This document shows positions 7,586 to 15,406 of a stretch of 37,492 bases of DNA, piece by piece. The notes below the pieces were generated by a model. The model saw only the letters and a list, made by a program, of their open reading frames with translations. It had not been told where the DNA came from and ran no database searches. Position numbers and translations under genes: made by a program. Position 1 is the stretch's first letter. Each line of letters starts with the position of its first letter. The stretch is from Candidatus Poribacteria bacterium (GTDB lineage: Bacteria; Poribacteria; WGA-4E; WGA-3G), in contig VXOP01000329.1 in assembly GCA_009839975.1 (NCBI GenBank), positions 1 through 37,492 on the forward strand, written 5' to 3'.

Positions 7586-8293
7586 CTAACGGGCAGCAGC
7601 AATTGCATCTTGCAAAGCAAGGTCACCCGTATATAATGCGCGTCCGATGATCGCACCGCTGGCACCTATTCTCTTAAGATCTTCAACATCGCATAGCGAC
7701 GTGACTCCGCCAGAGGCGATAACATCTGCGGATATAGCATTGATTATCTCCGCAGTTGTTTCCACATTCGGTCCCTTCAGCATCCCATCACTCTTGATGT
7801 CGGTATAAATCACCGTTTGGACTCCCGCCATTTCAACAGCGAATTCCACAGCAGGTTTCTGTGATACTTCTAACCATCCGTGTGTCGCAACCCTACCGTC
7901 TTTAGCATCAATACCGACTGCGATACGTTTACCATGCTTCTCACAGGCTGCCTTTACCAAACTCGGTTGTCTAAGCGCAGCGGTTCCTAAAATCACCCTG
8001 TCAACACCTATCGCTAATATGTCCTCTATCTGTTCAATACTGCGAATGCCACCACCGAGCTGAACAGGTATGGAAAGTTCAGTAACGATTTCACGCACAA
8101 TGTCAAGATTAGCTGAAACACCTTGAAACGCACCATCAAGATCAACAAGATGTAGGTATTCTGCACCTTCTGTTTGCCACTGTTTTGCCATATCAACGGG
8201 TGAATCAGAGAAAACGGTTTCCTGTTCGGCAATACCTTGAACAAGATTTACACACTTGCCACCACGTAGATCAATTGCTGGAAGTATTTGCAT
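7586..8293 (-). CDS. hisA: Phosphoribosylformimino-AICAR-P isomerase (ProFAR isomerase)
   Basis: HisA catalyses the Amadori rearrangement of ProFAR to PRFAR, the fourth step of histidine synthesis, in the cytosol. The 235-residue product has the family start ILPAIDLRGGKCV with the catalytic Asp8, the mid-barrel VGIDAKDG holding the second catalytic Asp, phosphate loops LGGGIRS and ASGGVTSL, and GAIIGRALYTG at the end. The ATG at 8293 is preferred to an adjacent TTG (8296), with AAAGG upstream. It lies 12 bases downstream of the ABC permease gene and so may be co-transcribed with the sugar-uptake genes; no other his genes are in the window, so the pathway is scattered. Confidence 0.95.
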   Translation of the reverse strand: MQILPAIDLRGGKCVNLVQGIAEQETVFSDSPVDMAKQWQTEGAEYLHLVDLDGAFQGVSANLDIVREIVTELSIPVQLGGGIRSIEQIEDILAIGVDRVILGTAALRQPSLVKAACEKHGKRIAVGIDAKDGRVATHGWLEVSQKPAVEFAVEMAGVQTVIYTDIKSDGMLKGPNVETTAEIINAISADVIASGGVTSLCDVEDLKRIGASGAIIGRALYTGDLALQDAIAAAR

Positions 8294-8305
8294 CAATATC
8301 CTTTC

Positions 8306-9205
8306 TTATTCCTCTTTGAAAATTCCGAGGAGTCGTAGTTGTGCTATGGAAATAACCGCAATGATAATGAAAAGCACCCATCCTATCGTTGCTGCGTAAC
8401 CGAGACGCATGAATTGAAAACCGTTCTTATACAGATACATCACGATTGTGGTACCAGCGTCAGCAGGTTCACCACCATTTGTGAGAATAAAAGGAAGATC
8501 AAAAAGTTGGAACGAACCAATCATGGATACAACGAATACGAATGCTATGACAGGTTTAAGAGAAGGTAACGTGATATGTATAAAGCACTGCCACCAATTT
8601 GCACCGTCAACGGCTGCTGCTTCATATAATTCCTGCCGAATACCCTGTAATCCCGCCAAGAAATAGATCATATTGAAACCTGCCCACTGCCATACACCCG
8701 TCAGAATCACCGCTGGCATCACGTATCTTCCTTCACTTAACCAACCGATCTCCTTGCCAAAAAGCAGAAATTCGTTGTTAATTAACCCCGCACGTTGGTC
8801 AAATATCAGATTGAAGATAATAGCGACAAACACACCTGCAACGAGAACAGGCGCAAAGAACGCAAGTCGTAGGAAATTCTTTCCCTTCACAAATTTTGAG
8901 TTGAGAAGAATCGCAAGAAACAGAGCAATCGGTAATTGTAATACGAGTGTTCCCAATGCGAAATAGGTTGTGTTCCACAGAGATTTCCAAAAAACCGGAT
9001 CACGTAAAAGGTCTGTGAAGTTATCTAAACCAACGAATATCTTACTTTGGAAACCGCGCATCTCATAAAAACTCATGATCAGTGATGAGATAAGCGGATA
9101 CCCCATAAAGACTATAAATAGCAGGAAAAACGGTGCTATAAACAGATAGGGTGCAATCTTCTGCTGTTGATTCCAGAAGCGATGTCTAATTGATGTGTTT
9201 TGCAT
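8306..9205 (-). CDS. ABC sugar transporter permease (MalF-like)
   Basis: The 299-residue inner-membrane protein has six predicted helices and a basic N-terminal tail. The ABC-permease EAA loop is clear: YEAAAVDGANWWQCFIHITLP, with the conserved EAA...G spacing that docks the ATPase subunit. The N-terminal YLFIAPFFLLFIVFMGYPL is typical of the MalF/UgpA/LacF family that imports oligosaccharides, glycerol phosphates or similar solutes. It follows the binding-protein gene on the same strand by 110 bases. The usual second permease (MalG-like) and ATPase are absent; hisA comes next instead. In such systems the ATPase is often shared and encoded elsewhere, but the missing second permease suggests gene loss or rearrangement. 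Confidence 0.9.
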   Translation of the reverse strand: MQNTSIRHRFWNQQQKIAPYLFIAPFFLLFIVFMGYPLISSLIMSFYEMRGFQSKIFVGLDNFTDLLRDPVFWKSLWNTTYFALGTLVLQLPIALFLAILLNSKFVKGKNFLRLAFFAPVLVAGVFVAIIFNLIFDQRAGLINNEFLLFGKEIGWLSEGRYVMPAVILTGVWQWAGFNMIYFLAGLQGIRQELYEAAAVDGANWWQCFIHITLPSLKPVIAFVFVVSMIGSFQLFDLPFILTNGGEPADAGTTIVMYLYKNGFQFMRLGYAATIGWVLFIIIAVISIAQLRLLGIFKEE

Positions 9206-9237
9206 CTATATATCCCGATAATGCCTCTTTTATAGTA

Positions 9238-9258
9238 GCACAATCTGCCAGATTGTGC
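9238..9258. repeat. Palindrome GCACAATCT/AGATTGTGC
   Basis: Perfect nine-base arms with the loop GCC, preceded by GTA. It lies in the gap between the binding-protein gene and the permease gene, where a partial terminator could lower permease expression. Same family as 7526-7548. Confidence 0.8.
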
Positions 9259-9315
9259 CGTTCTCTGTTTCATTCATAACAGTTTGTAATAAGAAGAAAA
9301 TCAATATAAATCATA

Positions 9316-10671
9316 TTAGTTGTTACCCCAACGTTCTTGGTCCTTTGCAATAATAGAACGCACTTTATCAGCAAGCTCCGTTAAAGCGTGTCGTGGTGTC
9401 TGTTTTTCTGTAACAGCATTGAAAATTGCATCGTTCAGAAGATCCGCAGCTTCAGACCAATACGGGTTCTGATAACGGGGTGGTAAATCCGGAGCAAGAT
9501 CAATAAACAACCTTCCAAGGGGTTGACCCCCTAAATATGGGTCAGGTTCACTATAGATCGGGTCATCCCACGCTGCCTTGAGGGGTGGTATAATACGAGT
9601 TGTTTCATAACGATTTATCAGACCAGCCTTGTCAAAATATGCGAATTTCAGAAACTCCCACGCTAAGTCTGGGTTCTGACACTGTTTTGTAATACCAACC
9701 ATCGTTCCACCTCTCGTCGTCGTTCTTCTGCCACCCAGCTCCCATGAAGGCATCGCAACTGCCTTCCACTTACCCGACATTTGTGGAACCTGACTCTTAA
9801 GGATACCAACATACCAGTCTGGCGCAAGGATTGAGAGTATTCTCCCATCTTGCATTGCTGCGAAATTGCTCGGATCGCCATGCCATGTGCCGTAAACAGG
9901 TGTAGCGATTTTATGTTCGTTGAATAAAGAAGTAAAGAACGTTAATGTATCAATTGCAATATCGCTGTCAATAACAACATTTCCCTCACCATCAAAAAAG
10001 CCTGCACCTCTCTGCAGTAGCAGATTAAAGTAATCACTTTCAGTGCGTCTATCCAGAACAATTGCGTACTGGTCATTTTCACCGTCTCCATCCAGATCAC
10101 GCGTCGCTTTCTTCCCCGCAATTATGAAGTCATCCCACGTCTCTATTTCGGTCATGTCAACACCAGCGGCTTTGAAAAGATCGTCTCTGTAAAGTAAGAC
10201 CACAGGATGTAAATCGTGCGGTAACCCGTAAATCTTTCCACCGTAAGACCACGGGGTGAAACGACTTACGACCAGTTTTTCCATCCAACCTTCACTTTCT
10301 AAACGTGGCTTCAGATCCACAAAACCGATCTCATCAATAGCACCTTTCAGGAAACGACCAATTGATGTAATCTCTACTTCAACAATGTCGGGGGCACCGA
10401 AATCAGAGAGCAGCGCGGTCAATAATTTATCGTGCATTGACCCGCCATAGTTAATCAGTTTAACATTGACACCTGGATGAAGTGCTTCAAAGATAGGCAC
10501 ACGCGCTTGATATTCCTCGTAATGGGTGTTAGCGAAAATCCAGAATTCAATACTCTCATCTTTCTCCTCGGTAGCTGAGAATATGAATACAGATGTAATG
10601 ACGAAAAGTATCAGCATCACCATCGGACCTTTACCAAGTGGAAAACTATCGCTATCTATCTGAAAACGCAT
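9316..10671 (-). CDS. ABC sugar-binding protein, family 1
   Basis: An extracellular solute-binding protein of the maltose/glycerol-phosphate family. The N-terminus has a hydrophobic stretch (VMLILFVITSVFIF, about residues 18-31), then IEFWIFANTHYEEYQARVPIFEALHPGVNVKLI, which is the typical first beta-alpha-beta of this family. Later segments PHDLHPVVLLYRD and NPDLAWEFLKFAYF are also family-like. No lipobox Cys follows the signal, so it is either anchored by an uncleaved helix or released, with the cleavage site unclear. An ATG at 10671 is chosen, with AGAGG upstream; a GTG lies one codon earlier. It delivers an unidentified sugar or polyol to the neighbouring permease. Confidence 0.85.
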   Translation of the reverse strand: MRFQIDSDSFPLGKGPMVMLILFVITSVFIFSATEEKDESIEFWIFANTHYEEYQARVPIFEALHPGVNVKLINYGGSMHDKLLTALLSDFGAPDIVEVEITSIGRFLKGAIDEIGFVDLKPRLESEGWMEKLVVSRFTPWSYGGKIYGLPHDLHPVVLLYRDDLFKAAGVDMTEIETWDDFIIAGKKATRDLDGDGENDQYAIVLDRRTESDYFNLLLQRGAGFFDGEGNVVIDSDIAIDTLTFFTSLFNEHKIATPVYGTWHGDPSNFAAMQDGRILSILAPDWYVGILKSQVPQMSGKWKAVAMPSWELGGRRTTTRGGTMVGITKQCQNPDLAWEFLKFAYFDKAGLINRYETTRIIPPLKAAWDDPIYSEPDPYLGGQPLGRLFIDLAPDLPPRYQNPYWSEAADLLNDAIFNAVTEKQTPRHALTELADKVRSIIAKDQERWGNN

Positions 10672-10723
10672 CACATACCTCTGAGAAAAAGCATCGTGGG
10701 GTTAGAAATATTCATTTTTTATC

Positions 10724-10752
10724 TTGACATTTCGGATTTTAACTATTAAAAT
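10724..10752 (+). promoter_or_regulatory. Promoter of the FmdB-like gene
   Basis: TTGACA (10724-10729), exactly 17 bases, then TAAAAT (10747-10752). A strong GGAGGG (10788-10793) precedes the ATG at 10803. Confidence 0.7.
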
Positions 10753-10802
10753 TTATCAGATTATCCTGATTTTATCAACAAAGAAATGGAGGGATATGCT
10801 AT

Positions 10803-11126
10803 ATGCCTACGTATGACTATAGGTGCCTTGAATGTGAAGTTCAATTTGAAAAGTTTCAAGGCATCAATGAACCACACCTTGAAGAATGTCCGGAATGTAA
10901 CGGCAAAGTTAAACGTCTTATCGGAGCGGGTGCGGGGTTAATCTTTAAAGGTTCCGGTTTCTATATCACTGATTATCGCAGTGAAGGATATAAGGAATCC
11001 GCAAAGAAGGACGAAAAGGCTACATCAGAAAAAAGCAATAAAGATAAGAAAAACAAGAAAGAAAAGCAAGATAAGAAAAGCGATACAAGCAGTCAAGCCA
11101 AAAGTCAACCCAAAGAATCTGACTGA
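10803..11126 (+). CDS. FmdB-family zinc-ribbon protein
   Basis: A 107-residue protein that starts with the FmdB/CxxC-CxxC regulatory-protein signature PTYDYRCLECEVQFEKFQ, with Cys at 8, 11, 29 and 32 forming a single zinc ribbon, and the following KVKRLIGAGAGLIFKGSGFYITDYR. This is the standard family core of about 70 residues. The remainder (from about residue 68) is a lysine-, serine- and glutamate-rich disordered tail (KKDEKATSEKSNKDKKNKKE). The cellular role of the family is not established; a transcription or metal-related role has been suggested. Preceded by its own promoter and followed after 46 bases by a zinc/cobalt exporter gene, so a metal theme is possible but unproven. Confidence 0.9.
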   Translation: MPTYDYRCLECEVQFEKFQGINEPHLEECPECNGKVKRLIGAGAGLIFKGSGFYITDYRSEGYKESAKKDEKATSEKSNKDKKNKKEKQDKKSDTSSQAKSQPKESD

Positions 11127-11172
11127 ACAGGCGGACTACTGATCATCTTGTTCACCATTTTAAGGAAAGCCA

Positions 11173-12114
11173 TTGCACAATCATAACCATCATCACGATC
11201 ACGATGAAACGCAACCCCATAGCCATCAGAGACACCTTCAAGGAAAATTTATAATAGCAATTTCAGTCACGTTTTGCGTCTTTCTTGGAGAAGTAATTGG
11301 CGGTATCTGGACTGGTAGTCTGGCGTTGTTAAGTGATGCTGCGCATGTGCTGTCTGATGTGTTTTCACTTCTCATAAGCTGGTTTGCGATTTACCTTTCA
11401 ACGCGTCCTGCAACTTCATCTCGTACCTTCGGCTATCATCGAGCAGAGGTATTTGCTGCATTTATCAATGGGATCACCCTCATCGGAATCTCTGGCTGGA
11501 TTTTCTATGAAGCATACCAACGATTTAATTCACCAGAAGAGATACGGGTGACAGGTATGTTCGTTGTGGCGTGTCTCGGTTTGATAGCGAACCTATTTAT
11601 CTTGTGGCAACTCCATGGCGAGAGTCATGGTAACCTTAACGTACGGAGTGCTGTACTTCATGTGATAGGCGACACACTATCTTCTGTCGCGGTTGTTGTC
11701 GGGGGGGCAATCATACTTTGGACGAAATGGTATCCGATTGATGCTATCCTGAGTTTCCTTATCGGCGCGATTATTCTTATCAGTGCAGTAAACGTAACGA
11801 AGGAGGCAGTTCACATCCTACTTGAGAACTCACCACGAAATGCCGACGCTTTAACAGTCGCTAAACATCTATGTAATTTAGATGCTGTGAAAGATGTACA
11901 CGATATGCACGTCTGGTCGTTATGTTCTAACTATAGTGCTTTAAGCGCACATATTGTCATTCAGGAAGATACCTCACTATCCTATGACCAGATACTCAAA
12001 CAGATAAACAGGGAATTGCAGACCCGATTCGGTATCCATCATACCACACTCCAATTAGAACAGGTTGCATGTACACAAGAAGGTAACCTGCTATGCAACG
12101 CACAACATACCTAA
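11173..12114 (+). CDS. Cation diffusion facilitator (CzcD/ZitB-like metal exporter)
   Basis: A 313-residue inner-membrane antiporter of the CDF family, expected to export Zn2+ or Co2+/Cd2+ in exchange for protons. It starts with a histidine-rich cytosolic tail (HNHNHHHDHD...HSHQRH). Six membrane helices follow. The metal site of helix 2 is seen in LLSDAAHVLSDVFSL (H/D), and that of helix 5 in VLHVIGDTLSSVAVV (H/D). The cytosolic C-terminal domain carries VHDMHVWSLCSNYSALSAHI, the CDF dimerisation domain with its His ligands. The start is TTG at 11173 with AAGGAAAG upstream. Probably in one transcript with the FmdB-like gene. The His-rich tail and HD-HD set favour zinc. Confidence 0.92.
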   Translation: MHNHNHHHDHDETQPHSHQRHLQGKFIIAISVTFCVFLGEVIGGIWTGSLALLSDAAHVLSDVFSLLISWFAIYLSTRPATSSRTFGYHRAEVFAAFINGITLIGISGWIFYEAYQRFNSPEEIRVTGMFVVACLGLIANLFILWQLHGESHGNLNVRSAVLHVIGDTLSSVAVVVGGAIILWTKWYPIDAILSFLIGAIILISAVNVTKEAVHILLENSPRNADALTVAKHLCNLDAVKDVHDMHVWSLCSNYSALSAHIVIQEDTSLSYDQILKQINRELQTRFGIHHTTLQLEQVACTQEGNLLCNAQHT

Positions 12115-12130
12115 TAGCAATCCTAACTCT

Positions 12131-12709
12131 TTACCTGTGTTCCTCTTTTAAGCGGTGTGCTTTACGGATAAGAGATGTATCCTTAGCGAATTTTAATGTT
12201 GCCTGCACGAGTCCATCCACATGAGATTCCATATCCCGCTCAACCTGCACGATGCGATTCATAAGGAACGGACGATCACTCTCTTTAATCGCTTGTCTAA
12301 TAATCGAGAGTAAGTACATGTATATCGTATCCGCCTCACTTCCCTCAATCGCGATAGCAATTTCAAATGCCTCGTCTAATGAAATTCTCCCAGCTTCTAT
12401 CCTTGTTTCGTGGAAGTCCAAAGCATCCGTAATCCGCTGAACAGAAATGTCTGGAATCGGCGCGATCAGTGAAGAAGTTTCCGTTGAGCCTTCTTGATGT
12501 AAAGGTGTATCCATACCGAATACTTCCATACACACAGTGCGTCCGAAATCTACAAGTATGTAATGCTGCCACTCCTCAGCACTCATGCGTTCCCAAAACT
12601 TCGCTATCCGTTCATCAACATCGCCTAAGATCAGTGAGAATGAGGCATATAACTTGGCTTGACGTAATTCAAGGTCTTTACAAAGATCAAATAGCTCTTC
12701 TAATGTCAA
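12131..12709 (-). CDS. Ferritin-like four-helix protein
   Basis: A 192-residue, mostly helical, acidic protein of the ferritin/rubrerythrin superfamily by pattern. Helix 1 has ELRQAKLYASF with Glu14, and the second helix has SAEEWQHY, giving the classic ExxH (Glu46, His49). The third helix region IAIEGSEADTIY and the fourth, VERDMESHVDGL, would supply the rest of the site, but the last reads Glu-Ser-His rather than ExxH, so the diiron site may be altered. Expected role: iron or peroxide handling. Start is TTG, five bases after GGAGAAAAA. Convergent with the metal exporter, 16 bases apart. No rubredoxin-like domain is present. Confidence 0.65.
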   Translation of the reverse strand: MTLEELFDLCKDLELRQAKLYASFSLILGDVDERIAKFWERMSAEEWQHYILVDFGRTVCMEVFGMDTPLHQEGSTETSSLIAPIPDISVQRITDALDFHETRIEAGRISLDEAFEIAIAIEGSEADTIYMYLLSIIRQAIKESDRPFLMNRIVQVERDMESHVDGLVQATLKFAKDTSLIRKAHRLKEEHR

Positions 12710-12764
12710 TTTTTCTCCATTAAAAATTAAAGTATACTACAAATTAATATCTCTATCTATTCAC

Positions 12765-13802
12765 CTACATTTGAAGTGGCAAAGAAACTGCAGCACCAGA
12801 TGACATACTACGCGTAACCGCTTCGGTGAACTCCATGTATTTTACACCCGTCTCAAAGTCCGTATGCGTTATCGTTTCCTTACCACGGATAGCATTAACG
12901 AACTCCTCTTCCACTCTCCAACCGCCTTCCTCCGCTGAAGGTATATCTATCTCTTGTAGTTCGTTATCTTCTCTTTGACCACCGAAGAGTCTGTTTCCTG
13001 AAAACCGTACCGTCCCTTGACTGCCAAAAATAAGAGCTTCTGGCGCACCTGCTAATCCTGTAACAGCAGAGACTTGCATGTGAAGTTGTGCACCACAAGC
13101 AAGGTCACCCATGATATCAATATGTTCAGGGATTCTGACAGGTCGCATAATGCCATCAGCATCAGGACGCATTTTGACGAATGTTTTCCCCATAGCCATG
13201 ATACGTGTTGCTTCTCCCACCCACCGCATCAATGCTTCGTACCATATCCCCATACTCATGATGTTCATCCCGCTGAGATCCAAATCTTGACGCCACTGCA
13301 GCGGTGAATCAGCGTCTAAGAATGCTCCCCCTGCTCTGACTTCAACTGCTAAGACATCACCGAGATAACCGTCAGCGATGAGTCGCTTGATCGTATTATC
13401 AACGCGTAACGTCATCGGTGAGGGGACTATCTGTGCGGTGAGATGTGTTTTCTGACGTGCTAACATACGCATCATGTGTGCTTCTCGTGCGTTCATTGAC
13501 ATCCTTGCTTCACACATGACGTGTTTATTCGCCATCAGGGCCGCCACTGTCGCACGGCAGTGCATATAGGGCCACGTCCCGATGACAATCGCGTCTGTGT
13601 CACTGTCTTTAATCACATCTTGCCAGTTGTCGTATATTTTTGAAATACCAAACTCGTCAGCAACACGCTGTGACGATTTTCGACTCCGATTACAGACACC
13701 GATGATCTCAACCCCCTCAATTGCTTGTAATCCTGGGATATGTCTTGATTTTGTGTTTCTTCCTGCACCGATGATACCGACGCGGACTTTTTCTGATGCC
13801 AC
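12765..13802 (-). CDS. Gfo/Idh/MocA-family oxidoreductase
   Basis: A 345-residue NAD(P)-binding protein. The N-terminal Rossmann motif is VGIIGAGRNTKSRHIPG, followed by VEIIGVCNRS, SDTDAIVIGTWPYMHCRATVAAL and KHVMCEARMSMNAREA. The C-terminal half is the family's beta-sheet domain. In most active members the segment after KHV reads CEKP with a catalytic-site lysine; here it is CEARM, so the lysine is absent and a standard sugar dehydrogenase reaction is doubtful. The start is GTG with GGAG eight bases upstream. Members of this family oxidise sugars or inositols; this one may act on an unusual substrate or serve another function. A block of repeats lies upstream. Confidence 0.85.
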   Translation of the reverse strand: MASEKVRVGIIGAGRNTKSRHIPGLQAIEGVEIIGVCNRSRKSSQRVADEFGISKIYDNWQDVIKDSDTDAIVIGTWPYMHCRATVAALMANKHVMCEARMSMNAREAHMMRMLARQKTHLTAQIVPSPMTLRVDNTIKRLIADGYLGDVLAVEVRAGGAFLDADSPLQWRQDLDLSGMNIMSMGIWYEALMRWVGEATRIMAMGKTFVKMRPDADGIMRPVRIPEHIDIMGDLACGAQLHMQVSAVTGLAGAPEALIFGSQGTVRFSGNRLFGGQREDNELQEIDIPSAEEGGWRVEEEFVNAIRGKETITHTDFETGVKYMEFTEAVTRSMSSGAAVSLPLQM

Positions 13803-13900
13803 CCATCTAACTCCTATACCTTTTTTCTCGTTATAATATCAAAAATGCATCCTTATGTCAAGAACTGTTTTGGATGCATAATGTTATTGTTACCCTTTCT

Positions 13901-13944
13901 GTCAGAATCGCGGATTACACGGAGAACACGGAGGACGCGGAGAG
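13901..13944. repeat. GTCAGAATCGCGGA block, copy 1
   Basis: A G+C-rich block beginning GTCAGAATCGCGGA and ending in GACGCGGAG recurs with small changes at 17989-18031 inside the MITE-like element there. The preceding 20 bases also resemble that element's left end, suggesting a decayed copy. The gap 13803-14397 holds this block, element A and its hairpins, and no gene. Confidence 0.7.
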
Positions 13945-14032
13945 GGCTCTTGCACATCTCAGGATTACTTTCACAGACTTAGACAATTTGGGGGAGTGTG
14001 TAAAGTTTTGGTTAAAATTCAACAATTCAACG

Positions 14033-14185
14033 ATGTTCCCAGGCCGGTAGGTGCGATATCCTTATCGCACCGGATCCTGCGCGGAAACCCTAAATGAAAC
14101 AGTTTTTCTATCATCTGGTGCTTCCGACCTTATCGCTTAAGTTCCGGTGCGATTAGGATATCGCACCTACCGGCCCTGGGAACAT
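14033..14185. repeat. Long inverted repeat within element A
   Basis: Arms ATGTTCCCAGGCCGGTAGGTG... and ...CACCTACCGGCCCTGGGAACAT pair over about 29 bases, with a 94-base loop that holds further GGTGCGAT pieces. Confidence 0.75.
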
Positions 14186-14203
14186 CACTAAATTGACGCC
14201 TAT

Positions 14204-14284
14204 GGTGCGATAAGGATATCGCACCTACCGGCCTGGGGGTAATCAAAATTACCTGATTATTAATTTAATCTTGATACGGGACTG
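14204..14284. repeat. Second copy of the hairpin-plus-tail composite
   Basis: GGTGCGATAAGGATATCGCACC hairpin, then CCTGGGGGTAATCAAAATTACC and a tail ending in GATACGGGACTGA. It matches 4552-4628 in order and sequence, differing at few positions. Confidence 0.75.
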
Positions 14285-14397
14285 AATAACATACTGTGAA
14301 AGCTATAGTGCATACGAAAGCACCTAAGTAGGAACAGTAAGACAAGTCAATAATATCAGCACATTCTTTTGCCAGAAACTTTACGCACCCGTAGAAC

Positions 14398-15390
14398 CTA
14401 AGGCACTTCAATTTTTGAAAACAGTTGCGTAATAATTGTCTCAGCATCAATACCTTCCGCTTCTGCTTCATAACTCAGAATGACACGATGTCGCAAAACA
14501 TCCATGCCAATTGCCTGAATATCTTCTGGTGTAACATATCCACGCTCCGAGAGGAAAGCATGCGCTCTCGCAGCAAGCGCAAGAAATATCGTAGCACGCG
14601 GAGAAGCACCGTATTCAATCAATGTGCTTAAGTCCCCTAACTGATATGCATCTGGAGTACGGGTCGCACAGACGAGATCAACGATATAATTTTCCAACGG
14701 TTCCGCCATATATATCTCACGCGTCAACTCACGGAATCTGATAACATCTTCACACGAGACCACTTTCTTGACTTTAGGAATCTTCTCAACTGTCATACGC
14801 CGCAGAATCTGCAACTCCTCAGTACGCGATGGATAGTTGACCTTAACCTTAAGCATGAATCTGTCAACTTGTGCCTCAGGCAACGGATAAGTGCCTTCAT
14901 GCTCAATCGGATTCTGGGTTGCTAAGACAAGAAACGGATCATCAAGTGCGTGTGTAGTATCACCGATCGTCACCTGTCGTTCTTGCATCGCTTCAAGTAG
15001 GGCACTTTGTACTTTCGCCGGTGCCCGGTTTATCTCATCGGCAAGCACAACATTAGCAAAAATAGGACCTAAATTAGTATAAAACTCTGCTTTCTGCTGA
15101 TCATATATTAACGTGCCGATCAGATCCGCTGGCAGCAGATCAGGTGTGAATTGGATCCGTTGGAATGATGCATCAATCGTTCTTGCCAATACATCAATAG
15201 CTGTTGTCTTTGCAAGACCGGGTACACCTTCTAATAGAATGTGTCCATTGCAAAGTAAACCGATAACCAAACGTTCAAGTAAGGTGCGTTGACCAACGAT
15301 GATTTTACCCGCTTCATCCAAAATCTGCTGTATTTTGCCGCTATCTTCTTGGATGCGGGCATTCATCGCATCTAAATCGTAGTTCTGCAT
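14398..15390 (-). CDS. moxR: MoxR-family AAA+ ATPase
   Basis: A 330-residue AAA+ protein with Walker A GVPGLAKTT, Walker B VVLADEINRAPAKVQSALLEAMQE, sensor segment LATQNPIEHEGTYPLPEAQVDRF and the C-terminal lid. MoxR proteins act as chaperones that mature metal-dependent or vWA-domain complexes, usually with DUF58 and vWA partner genes downstream. Here the gene is followed by element A rather than DUF58, so the normal partner set is missing, perhaps disrupted by the insertion. A vWA lipoprotein lies far away at 29.3 kb and need not be its partner. It is 16 bases downstream of the sulfatase gene on the same strand and may be co-transcribed with it. Confidence 0.9.
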   Translation of the reverse strand: MQNYDLDAMNARIQEDSGKIQQILDEAGKIIVGQRTLLERLVIGLLCNGHILLEGVPGLAKTTAIDVLARTIDASFQRIQFTPDLLPADLIGTLIYDQQKAEFYTNLGPIFANVVLADEINRAPAKVQSALLEAMQERQVTIGDTTHALDDPFLVLATQNPIEHEGTYPLPEAQVDRFMLKVKVNYPSRTEELQILRRMTVEKIPKVKKVVSCEDVIRFRELTREIYMAEPLENYIVDLVCATRTPDAYQLGDLSTLIEYGASPRATIFLALAARAHAFLSERGYVTPEDIQAIGMDVLRHRVILSYEAEAEGIDAETIITQLFSKIEVP

Positions 15391-15406
15391 CTGTTATCCG
15401 GTGGTA

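Larger units (their letters stand above)
13990..14390. mobile_element. MITE-like element A with nested hairpins
   Basis: Left end GGGAGTGTGTAAAGTTTTGG (from 13992) and, inverted, right end GGGTGCGTAAAGTTTCTGGC (14390-14371). Length about 400. No coding capacity. Its interior carries a pair of long inverted arms (14033-14061 and 14156-14185, about 29 bases each with one base inserted) and the hairpin composite at 14204-14284. The right end lies eight bases from the moxR stop codon. Confidence 0.65.

Noticed and set aside
12093-12224. Short frame starting MQRTTYLIAILTLYL, like a lipoprotein signal
   Set aside because: Only 43 codons; it overlaps the end of the metal exporter and more than 90 bases of the convergent ferritin-like gene, so it is probably chance.
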